Assembly: GCA_964384215.1 (NCBI GenBank) | Contig: CAYLLB010000010.1 | Span: forward strand, 1 to 64,000 | Direction: 5' to 3' | From: JAJFUV01 sp964384215 | GTDB taxonomy: Bacteria; Acidobacteriota; Terriglobia; Bryobacterales; Bryobacteraceae | Length of the DNA stretch: 64,000 bases | Shown: positions 57,541 to 64,000 of the stretch, one piece after another | Layout of the letters: each line of letters opens with the position of its first letter | Numbering within the stretch: position 1 is the stretch's first letter | The notes under the pieces: model-generated | The model's input: the letters and a program-made list of their open reading frames with translations, nothing else | The model's database searches: none | Told to the model about the DNA's origin: nothing | Translations under genes and position numbers: made by a program

Positions 57541-59114
57541 TGAATCGTCGGACATTCGTATCCGGCACGGTAGCCGTGGCCGCGGTTTCGCCTGTGAAAA
57601 CGGCCGCTTGTACAAAAGGCGGCATCGCGCTCAACGAGGACAACAGCCACTACTTCTTCACCCGCGCGGGCCAGAAGCTCGACGCGGCCAAGGTAGACAG
57701 TTGGGTGGACCAGTACGCCGGGACGCAGGTCCGCGAGTTGATCATCTCGGTCAACTCGATGCGCACCAGTTACGCCAGCAAGGTGTGGGACCCGATCTGG
57801 CGCGGCTACGATCCGAACGGCCCCGACGATCAACCGTTGCTGGCGAGCCTGCCGCCGGAAGGGCGCAAGACCGCCCGCAACTGGATCCACACGGCGTGGC
57901 AACTCGCGCAGGACGGCATCGACGTTTACGCCCGATGGATCGCCCGTGCACGCAAGTTGGGCTTATCGCCGTGGCTGTCGACGCGCATGAACGATCTGCA
58001 CAACGTGGACGACGAGCGCGCTTACATTCACAGCGAATTCTGGCGGGAGAACCCGCAGTTCCGCCGCGTCCCGTATCGCGGAGACAGATGGATCGACAAG
58101 GCGCTGGACTTCGGCAGGCCCGAAGTGCGCGCGCATCACATGCTGCTCGTCCGCGAACTGGCCGAGCGCTACGACTTCGATGGCCTCGAACTGGACTGGA
58201 TGCGCTTCGGCTTCCACTTCCGGCCGGGCTATGAAGCGGAAGGCTCGGATGCTATCACTGCATTCATGCGCGACGTGCGCGCGCTGCTCAAGCAGTGGGA
58301 GAAGAAGCGCGGGCACAGGATCCTGCTGGGCGCGCGCGTGCCCTCGCGTCCGCATACCGCCGTGGGACTGGGCATGGACGGCGTGCGCTGGGCGAAGGAA
58401 GGACTCATCGACATGCTGGTGCCCTGCCCCTTCTGGGCCACCATCGAGTTCGATATCCCGATCGAAGAGTGGAAGCGCGAGTTGGGCGGCACGAACGTAA
58501 TTCTCGCTCCGGGTCTGGAAGTGCTGGTGCGGCCCTACCCGAATTACCGAAAGCCGATCCTGAACTGCATCGAAACCGTGCGCGGGGCTGCGTCGGCCAT
58601 GCTGGATCGGGGCGCGGACCGCGTATACCTGTTCAACTACATGGATTCGGAGACCGCTCAGAGCGACATGGAAAACTACTCGCGCTTGCTCCGCGAGGTG
58701 GGCCAGTTAGCCACCATGGCCGGCAAGCCGCGCCGCCACGTTCTGACCTATTCCGACACCTGGGCGCCCGGCGAGCCGGTCGGACGGAACGGGTTGCCGG
58801 CCGAAGCCGCTCCGGGACGCTGGCATGAATTTCGTCTGTCCGTGGGGCCCAAGCCGTCGCCGGGCCCGGCATCCGTGGTTCTGGGCGTCGAGAAGGCCAC
58901 GCCCGATGAGTTGCGCCGCTGGGCGCTACGCATCAACGGCCACTTGACCGAGTTCGCAGGCGAGACCAAGCCCGCGCTGGCGGTTCCCAAGGACTGCCCG
59001 CTTTATGCCTGGCGCGTCAGCGAGGGCGCGGTCCATCGCGGCTACAATGTGGTTGAAATTCGCACGGAGTCGAAGGGCACGATTCACTGGGTGGAAATCA
59101 GCATCGGGGCGTGA
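57540..59114 (+). CDS. Tat-exported TIM-barrel protein (glycoside hydrolase-like)
   Basis: A 524-residue protein with a Tat signal (NRRTFVSGTVAVAAV). The barrel carries YDFDGLELDWMRFGFHF at about 210-226, with acidic residues at the end of a strand as in many retaining glycosidases, then RILLGARVPSRPHTAVGLGMD, INML-like DMLVPCPFWATIEFDIP and RGADRVYLFNYMD. A C-terminal beta domain begins near 410 (YSDTWAPGEPVGRN). I know this type as uncharacterised glycoside-hydrolase-like proteins in sugar clusters of Planctomycetes and Acidobacteria. AAGGAG 4 nt before the ATG is a strong ribosome site; the start overlaps the previous stop. Confidence 0.75.
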   Translation: MNRRTFVSGTVAVAAVSPVKTAACTKGGIALNEDNSHYFFTRAGQKLDAAKVDSWVDQYAGTQVRELIISVNSMRTSYASKVWDPIWRGYDPNGPDDQPLLASLPPEGRKTARNWIHTAWQLAQDGIDVYARWIARARKLGLSPWLSTRMNDLHNVDDERAYIHSEFWRENPQFRRVPYRGDRWIDKALDFGRPEVRAHHMLLVRELAERYDFDGLELDWMRFGFHFRPGYEAEGSDAITAFMRDVRALLKQWEKKRGHRILLGARVPSRPHTAVGLGMDGVRWAKEGLIDMLVPCPFWATIEFDIPIEEWKRELGGTNVILAPGLEVLVRPYPNYRKPILNCIETVRGAASAMLDRGADRVYLFNYMDSETAQSDMENYSRLLREVGQLATMAGKPRRHVLTYSDTWAPGEPVGRNGLPAEAAPGRWHEFRLSVGPKPSPGPASVVLGVEKATPDELRRWALRINGHLTEFAGETKPALAVPKDCPLYAWRVSEGAVHRGYNVVEIRTESKGTIHWVEISIGA

Positions 59115-59137
59115 AGTTCCCGTTCCAATTCCGTCGA

Positions 59138-59146
59138 TGCTACGAT
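59138..59146 (+). promoter_or_regulatory. Extended -10 promoter (TGcTACGAT) before rhaM
   Basis: TGnTACGAT lies in the 82-bp gap before rhaM; the start would be near 59153. It may give the cytoplasmic rhamnose genes an internal promoter in the locus. Confidence 0.4.
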
Positions 59147-59196
59147 GACGTTTCCGCTCCTCACTGGCGGCGCTTAACTTAACAGCGGGAGGTCGC

Positions 59197-59520
59197 ATGA
59201 CACGCTATGGATCGCTGATCGGCATCAAGCCGGACAAGCTCGAAGAGTACAAGAAGCACCACGCCCATGTTTGGCCCGAGGTCCTCGACATGATCGGGAA
59301 GTGCAACATCCGGAACTACTCCATCTATTACAAGGACGGGCTTCTGTTCAGCTACTTCGAGTACCACGGGACGGACTACGCCGCCGATATGGCGAAAATG
59401 GCCGCGGACCCCAAAACCCAGGAGTGGTGGGCCATCATGAAACCCCTGCAGACGCCGCTCGAAACTCGCGCGCCGGGAGAGTGGTGGGCCGGCATGGAAG
59501 AAGTCTTCCACTGCGACTGA
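59197..59520 (+). CDS. rhaM: L-rhamnose mutarotase
   Basis: A 107-residue RhaM, which interconverts the alpha and beta anomers of L-rhamnose. Tyr18 and His22, the key residues in E. coli RhaM, occupy the same positions (EEYKKHHAHVWPEV), and SIYYKDGLLFSYFEYHG and EWWAIM complete the fold. GGGAGG lies 5 nt before the ATG. It identifies rhamnose as a product of the upstream exported hydrolases. Confidence 0.92.
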   Translation: MTRYGSLIGIKPDKLEEYKKHHAHVWPEVLDMIGKCNIRNYSIYYKDGLLFSYFEYHGTDYAADMAKMAADPKTQEWWAIMKPLQTPLETRAPGEWWAGMEEVFHCD

Positions 59521-59533
59521 GGTAAGCCGCGTC

Positions 59534-60703
59534 ATGGAAAGATCCGCAAACTGCATGGCAAAACTCGACCGGATGAACAAGGCCCTGCGCCACCAGGAGC
59601 CGGACCGGGTTCCCATCAGCGATTTCTTTTGGGGTAGCTTCCTGAAGCGGTGGCGCGAGGAGTTGGGCCTGGCGCCGGAGACCGACATTTACGAGTACTA
59701 CGACCTCGACTGGCTGGTCACTACGCCCAATATGGACCCGCACATCAAGCCCTTCGAGGTTCTCAAGGACGAGCCGGAAGAAATCGTAGTCCGCACCGGC
59801 TTCGAGGCGGTGCTTCAAAAGAAATACGACCTGCCGATGCCGGCGTTCCTGAAGTTCGAGACCGACACGATCGAGAAGATGGAGGCATTCAGGTTCGACG
59901 ACCCGTGGGACGAGCGCCGTTTCTTCGCGAGCGGGGACAACCAGATCGCCGGCGTGGGCGACGGCTTCGCGCGCAACTCGCCGGCGTGGGTCGAGACTGT
60001 CAAGAGCCGTCACGCCGGCATCCCTGTCTACGGTAGCGTGTGCGAAGCCCACGAGATGTTGTGGCGCATTATCGGCACCGAAAACGTGATGCTGTGGATC
60101 GGCGAGTATCCGGACCAGATCCAGCGTTTCGTCGAGCGCATCAACGAGTTCGCTCTGGAGCTGGCAAAAGCGCAGATTCGCGCCGCGTCCGGAATGCTCG
60201 ACGGCATGGTGATCTGGGGCGACGTGGCTTACAAGCGGGGCATGTTCTTCTCGCCCGCTTATTGGCGGCGCGTTTTCAAACCCGGCGTGAAAGCCATCGT
60301 CGACCTTTGCCACGCACACCATCTCCCGGTGATCTATCACGGCTGCGGCAATGTGAGCCGAATACTGGACGACTTCGCCGAAATGGGCGTGGACGCGTAC
60401 AACCCGCTCGAGGCCAAAGCCGGCCTCGACGTCGTGGATCTCCGCCGGCGCCTGGGCCACCGGCTCGGTTTCTGCGGGAACATGGACGTGATGATCTGGT
60501 CGGACGCGAGCAAAGAGGAACTCAAACGCGTGGTGCTGACCAAGCTGAACGCGGCCAAGGGCGGCGGTTACATTTTCCAATCGGATCATTCGGTGCCCGG
60601 AAGCGTCCCGGCCGAAAGCTACGAATACGTAGTGAAGCTGGTGCGGGAATACGGCAAGTATCCGCTGCGGCTTGGCGAGTTCGATCTTCCCGATATTGGC
60701 TAA
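59534..60703 (+). CDS. UroD-fold protein with cobamide methyltransferase zinc motif
   Basis: A 389-residue uroporphyrinogen decarboxylase-fold (TIM-barrel) protein without a signal peptide. It lacks the N-terminal RQAGR motif of true UroD. Instead, H269-x-C271 (VIYHGCGN) and Cys314 (LGFCGN) match the H-x-C-x(n)-C zinc site of MtaA/MtbA methylcobamide:CoM methyltransferases. No heme gene is nearby; it lies between rhaM and an SDR. It may therefore transfer a methyl group, for example from a methylated sugar, but its substrate is not known. GAGGTAA precedes the ATG by 10 nt; a second ATG (59555) is possible. Confidence 0.85.
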   Translation: MERSANCMAKLDRMNKALRHQEPDRVPISDFFWGSFLKRWREELGLAPETDIYEYYDLDWLVTTPNMDPHIKPFEVLKDEPEEIVVRTGFEAVLQKKYDLPMPAFLKFETDTIEKMEAFRFDDPWDERRFFASGDNQIAGVGDGFARNSPAWVETVKSRHAGIPVYGSVCEAHEMLWRIIGTENVMLWIGEYPDQIQRFVERINEFALELAKAQIRAASGMLDGMVIWGDVAYKRGMFFSPAYWRRVFKPGVKAIVDLCHAHHLPVIYHGCGNVSRILDDFAEMGVDAYNPLEAKAGLDVVDLRRRLGHRLGFCGNMDVMIWSDASKEELKRVVLTKLNAAKGGGYIFQSDHSVPGSVPAESYEYVVKLVREYGKYPLRLGEFDLPDIG

Positions 60704-60707
60704 CATC

Positions 60708-61457
60708 ATGAGCACTCCATTTCGTCTGGACGGTAAGAAGGCGCTGGTGACCGGGGGCGCGAGCGGCATTGGAGAAGCGATCAGCCGGGTCTTCGCTGGA
60801 GCCGGAGCGGCGGTTACCATTCTGGACGTCGACCCGGACCGCGCCGCGACACTCGCCTCCGAATTGCCGGGCGCATCGAGCGTCGCCTGCGACGTGACAA
60901 ATGAGGCTCGGGTGCAGGAAGTCTTCCGGCAACTCGGCACGCTGGACATCCTGGTGAACAATGCCGGCGTGGGCTTGGTGGGCGGCGTCGAAGAAACGTC
61001 GCTGGAAGACTTTCAGCGCCTGCTGCGCATCAATGTCGAAGGCGTGTTCCTGGTGACGAGGGCGGCCATGCCGCTGCTGCTAGCATCGCACGGAACGATC
61101 GTGAACATCGGCTCCGTGGCGGGCGTGGTGGGCGTCAAGAAGCGCTTCGCCTATTGCGCCACCAAGGGCGCGGTGGTGGCCATGACACGGCAACTTTCGG
61201 TTGACTACCCTACGCAAATCAGGGTGAACTGCATCTGTCCGGGCACTGTGGACACACCGTTCGTCGAAGCGTATCTCGAAAAGTACCACAAGCACGAAAA
61301 GGAGAAGGTGCGTCTCGAACTGAATGCGCGCCAGCCCATCGGCCGCCTGGGTAAACCCATCGAGATCGCGCACCTGGCACTGTATCTGGCCTCCGAGGAA
61401 GCCGCTTTCACAACCGGCAGCGTCATCACAATCGATGGTGGGTGGACCGCGGCCTGA
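60708..61457 (+). CDS. SDR-family sugar dehydrogenase, likely rhamnose pathway
   Basis: A 249-residue short-chain dehydrogenase. NAD(P) binding TGGASGIG at about 14-21; NNAGVG; catalytic Tyr149 and Lys153 (AYCATKGA). The C-terminus GSVITIDGGWTAA and GKPIEIAHLALYLASEEAAF resemble 2-keto-3-deoxy-L-fuconate/L-rhamnonate dehydrogenases, so an oxidative step in L-rhamnose breakdown is likely. Asp in TILDVDPDR after the second strand suggests NAD rather than NADP. It starts 4 nt after the UroD-like gene. Confidence 0.88.
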   Translation: MSTPFRLDGKKALVTGGASGIGEAISRVFAGAGAAVTILDVDPDRAATLASELPGASSVACDVTNEARVQEVFRQLGTLDILVNNAGVGLVGGVEETSLEDFQRLLRINVEGVFLVTRAAMPLLLASHGTIVNIGSVAGVVGVKKRFAYCATKGAVVAMTRQLSVDYPTQIRVNCICPGTVDTPFVEAYLEKYHKHEKEKVRLELNARQPIGRLGKPIEIAHLALYLASEEAAFTTGSVITIDGGWTAA

Positions 61458-61467
61458 CCCCTGAAAG

Positions 61468-61473
61468 TACACT
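61468..61473 (+). promoter_or_regulatory. Putative -10 element (TACACT) for the M1 peptidase gene
   Basis: TACACT lies 6 nt before ATG 61480, in the 22-nt gap after the SDR gene. Confidence 0.3.
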
Positions 61474-61479
61474 GTGGAT

Positions 61480-63894
61480 ATGAGGCGGCTGTTCGCGCTA
61501 GCGTTATCCCTGTCCCCGACCTTCGCTGCCGTTCCGCCCACGGCTCTGGATCTGTCGCGGCAGATCAAGGATCTGACCCTGGACGCCGAAGAGTGCTACC
61601 ACGTCCGGGAACTCAACTTTCAGAAGGAAGACATCCGATTCTTCCTTTCCGAGGGTTACCTTGTCTTTTCGCGGCCGGTTGCCGGAAGGCCGCTCTCGGC
61701 GGTCTTCACGACCGACATGGAGGGCGGGGACGCGGAGATTCTACTGTTCCCCCCGTTGGCGAGCGAGCGGCGCTTGCTGGCCTCGTATACGCACTCGCCT
61801 AACCTGAACGAGCACATCCGGACGGCGGTGTTCTTCTTCACAGACTCGACATATGAAATGCTCATGGAGCGCATCCGGGCCGAAGGTTCCTTCAAGAAGA
61901 AACCCGACGCCGGCGTGCTGGTGGCGAGTGGATTCCAAAGCATCGTGCGCAACCTGATCTCGAGTTACGAGACCAGACTGGTGGACGACCTGCTCACACG
62001 CCGCCCCGAAACCGGCTTCTTCTATGCGGTTGTCTCCGGAAGGAAATTAGGGAATTTCGACCTGCTCTACGACCCCAGGATGACGGAGCAGATCAACATC
62101 GGCCAGGTGACCGTGCGCAACCAGCGCGTCTTTTTCGATTCCTGGACCAGCTTCCAGGCGCGTTCGTTCCGCAACGGCGCGCGGCAGGCGCCCGCGCCGG
62201 AGTTCACGCTTCGCAACTTCCGCATCGATGCGACGCTGGGCGCGGACTTGAACCTGCGCGTCACCACGCGCGCCGCCCTGGAACCCTCGGTAGACTCGTT
62301 GCGCAGCCTGCCATTCGAAATCTCGCGCCGCATGCGCATCCTGGGAGCGCGCATCGACGGGCAACCGGTGGAGGTCTTCCAGCGCGAGTCGATGCGGTCC
62401 AACCTGCTGCGCGGCCCGGACAACGAAGTTTTCCTGGTGTTGCCCCCCGCGGCACTGGAGAAGGGCCGGCGCTACGAGATCGAGTTCGTCCATGAAGGGA
62501 ATGTGGTCAGCGAGGCGGGGAATCGCGTCTATTACGTGGGAGCGCGCGGCAACTGGTATCCCAACAGGGCCATGCAGTTCGCCGAGTACGATCTGACCTT
62601 CCACTACCCGAAGAGTTTCGACCTGGTGGCATCCGGCGAGGTCGTTGAAAACCGCGAGCAAGGCGAGTGGCGCTTGACCCACCGCCGTATTACTTCTCCG
62701 GTCCGGCTGGCCGGATTCAATCTCGGCGACTATCAACACAGCACTGTGAAGCGCGGTGGTTACACCGTGGAAGTCTATGCGAATCGAAAGCTCGAACCAA
62801 CACTGTCCCGCAGTTCCCCGCCGGTTCTGATCGTGCCGCCGCGAACCGGGCCTCCGCGCCTGTCGAGGCGCCAGGATTCTTTGACGGTCGAACCCATGAT
62901 CGTGCCTCCCGCAAGCGCGTCCGCGCGCACCGAACTGTTGGCCGGCGAGATCGCGTCGTCGCTCGAATTCATGTCCACATGGTTCGGTCCGCCGCCCCTC
63001 AGAACCCTAACGGTGTCCCCCATTCCCGGCACGTTCGGCCAAGGCTTCCCGGGGCTGATCTATCTCTCCACGTTAAGCTATCTTGCGCCAGACGACAGAC
63101 CTTCCGCTGCCCGATCAGAATGGAACCGCTTGTTCTTTTCCGAGATTCTGCATGCGCACGAAACCGCGCATCAATGGTGGGGTAACACGGTCACAGCGGC
63201 AGGTTACCAGGATGAGTGGCTGATGGAATCGCTGGCCAATTACTCCGCGCTTTTGTGCCTCGAACGGCGAAAGGGTGTGCGCGTCATGGATTCCGTTCTC
63301 CAGGAGTACAAAACCCGCTTGCTTGCTCCTTCCGAGGACGGCCGGTCGGTGGAGTCGGTGGGGCCGATCGTGCTGGGTTCGCGACTCAAAACCTCGCTTG
63401 CGCCCGACGCCTGGCGCGCCATCACGTATGAGAAAGGCTCCTGGATCATGCACATGCTGCGGCGGAAGTTGGGCGACGAGCGGTTCCTGGCAGCGCTGAA
63501 GGAACTCTGCCGCCGCTACCGGTACCGGGGAGTGAGCACGGATCAGTTCCGCGGTGTGCTCAAGGAATACATACCGCCGGATTCTCCCGACCCCGCGCTC
63601 GAAGAGTTCTTTGAGCGGTGGGTTTACGGCACCGGCATCCCCACACTGAAGCTCTCCTGGAACATGGTAGGCAAGGCGCCCAGGCAGACGTTGCGCATTA
63701 CTGTCGCGCAAACCGGCGTGGAGGATGACTTCAGCATCGAGGTCCCCGTGGAAGTGCAGCTTGCCAGGGGCCGTTCGATTTCGCGCGTTGTCCGCACTTC
63801 GTCGACACCGGCAAGCATCGATCTGCGGCTGGCGCGGCCTCCGCTCAAGGTATTGCTGGATCCGTCGCAGAGCATCCTGGCCGTACGCGACTAA
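61480..63894 (+). CDS. Secreted M1-family metallopeptidase
   Basis: An 804-residue zinc aminopeptidase-like protein with a signal peptide (about 1-18, RRLFALALSLSPTFA). The zinc site is HETAHQWWGN (His560 to His564) with the distal Glu in WLMESLANY, 18 residues on, so all ligands and the catalytic Glu are there. The N-terminal 400 residues are beta-rich and longer than the usual M1 domain. GTG 61474 is an alternative start. It is unrelated in function to the sugar genes and probably degrades peptides in the periplasm, as do the S9 and S10 enzymes at the window start. Confidence 0.9.
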   Translation: MRRLFALALSLSPTFAAVPPTALDLSRQIKDLTLDAEECYHVRELNFQKEDIRFFLSEGYLVFSRPVAGRPLSAVFTTDMEGGDAEILLFPPLASERRLLASYTHSPNLNEHIRTAVFFFTDSTYEMLMERIRAEGSFKKKPDAGVLVASGFQSIVRNLISSYETRLVDDLLTRRPETGFFYAVVSGRKLGNFDLLYDPRMTEQINIGQVTVRNQRVFFDSWTSFQARSFRNGARQAPAPEFTLRNFRIDATLGADLNLRVTTRAALEPSVDSLRSLPFEISRRMRILGARIDGQPVEVFQRESMRSNLLRGPDNEVFLVLPPAALEKGRRYEIEFVHEGNVVSEAGNRVYYVGARGNWYPNRAMQFAEYDLTFHYPKSFDLVASGEVVENREQGEWRLTHRRITSPVRLAGFNLGDYQHSTVKRGGYTVEVYANRKLEPTLSRSSPPVLIVPPRTGPPRLSRRQDSLTVEPMIVPPASASARTELLAGEIASSLEFMSTWFGPPPLRTLTVSPIPGTFGQGFPGLIYLSTLSYLAPDDRPSAARSEWNRLFFSEILHAHETAHQWWGNTVTAAGYQDEWLMESLANYSALLCLERRKGVRVMDSVLQEYKTRLLAPSEDGRSVESVGPIVLGSRLKTSLAPDAWRAITYEKGSWIMHMLRRKLGDERFLAALKELCRRYRYRGVSTDQFRGVLKEYIPPDSPDPALEEFFERWVYGTGIPTLKLSWNMVGKAPRQTLRITVAQTGVEDDFSIEVPVEVQLARGRSISRVVRTSSTPASIDLRLARPPLKVLLDPSQSILAVRD

Positions 63895-63913
63895 CAGCAC
63901 GCCCTGGATAGCC

Positions 63914-63919
63914 TATGAT
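63914..63919 (+). promoter_or_regulatory. Putative -10 element (TATGAT) for the last gene
   Basis: TATGAT ends 7 nt before the ATG at 63927 and overlaps the other in-frame ATGs, favouring 63927 as the start. Confidence 0.35.
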
Positions 63920-63926
63920 GTCTCAC

Positions 63927-64000
63927 ATGGCACACCTCAGCCGCAGGTCTTTTTTGGCCGCTTCGACGGCTATCGCCGCGCCCACCCGCCCGCCGGATAA
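63927..64000 (+). CDS. Tat-exported protein, truncated by the window end
   Basis: Only the first 24 codons are present: a Tat signal (LSRRSFLAASTAIAA) followed by PTRPPD. Function cannot be told. ATGs at 63915 and 63918 are in frame, but they overlap a TATGAT that suits a start at 63927. It follows the M1 gene by 32 nt. Confidence 0.6.
   Translation, partial: MAHLSRRSFLAASTAIAAPTRPPD

Noticed and set aside
59435..60961. 508-codon minus-strand frame across rhaM, the UroD-like gene and the SDR
   Set aside because: It spans three real genes in antisense and has no motif of its own.
1..64000. tRNA, rRNA, CRISPR, insertion sequence or prophage
   Set aside because: No gap holds a cloverleaf, repeat-spacer array, transposase or terminal repeats that I could see; gaps are mostly under 200 bp.

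Overview
The window is one contiguous, gene-dense, GC-rich bacterial chromosome segment, very probably from Acidobacteriota (a Bryobacterales/Solibacter-like lineage). The pointers are a VWFA-related secreted protein of the type typical of Acidobacteria (19360-21096), a diderm gene set (WaaA/LpxK, TonB/ExbBD, TolC), many secreted S9, S10 and M1 peptidases, and a large exported rhamnoside-degradation locus with Tat signals. I see no rRNA, tRNA, insertion sequence, prophage or CRISPR array.

Layout. 160-3692: secreted S9 and S10 peptidases. 3731-5237: a cold-shock protein divergent from a TonB-like protein with a Gly-rich linker. 5266-15853 (minus): a long co-directional cluster tgt-yajC-secD-secF-tonB-exbB-exbD-exbD-TPR lipoprotein-rel-DUF971, joining protein export, TonB energisation and (p)ppGpp metabolism. 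15904-24766: a CehA/McbA-type metallohydrolase, an unknown protein, the VWFA-related protein, an MrfA/Hrq1-like helicase, a PilZ protein, a possible small ORF and an Ogt-type DNA methyltransferase. 24723-27104: one reading frame encoding WaaA fused to LpxK, whose start overlaps head-to-head with a secreted protein gene. 27720-35473: a HEAT-repeat protein, cyclophilin, 5'-nucleotidase, and a TPR/ABC-permease/TolC set.

35547-42522 (minus) is a compact histidine operon, hisI-hisG-hisD-hisC-HAD-hisB-hisH-hisF-hisA, with most junctions overlapping. It is preceded by a 20-codon leader peptide with six His codons. The leader's last codons (GGCGGGCTG) are complementary to the 5' arm of an intrinsic terminator just before hisI. 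This is a minimal histidine attenuator, and the leader mRNA is predicted to be almost leaderless. The HAD phosphatase inside the operon is the obvious candidate for the otherwise missing histinidol-phosphate phosphatase; hisE is not present.

42531-61457 is a rhamnoside/pectin-type catabolic locus: (alpha/alpha)6 glycosidases, GH106- and GH78-type alpha-L-rhamnosidases transcribed divergently from a 42-bp promoter region, a GH95-like enzyme, two TIM-barrel proteins of unknown activity, L-rhamnose mutarotase, an SDR, a Gfo/Idh/MocA oxidoreductase, and a UroD-fold protein carrying the H-x-C...C zinc motif of cobamide methyltransferases. Then come an M1 peptidase and the start of a Tat-exported protein cut by the window end.

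Several genes have a TAnnnT hexamer 6-9 nt before the start codon, which suggests that leaderless transcription is common in this organism. All assignments come from reading motifs and context by eye; no database search was run.
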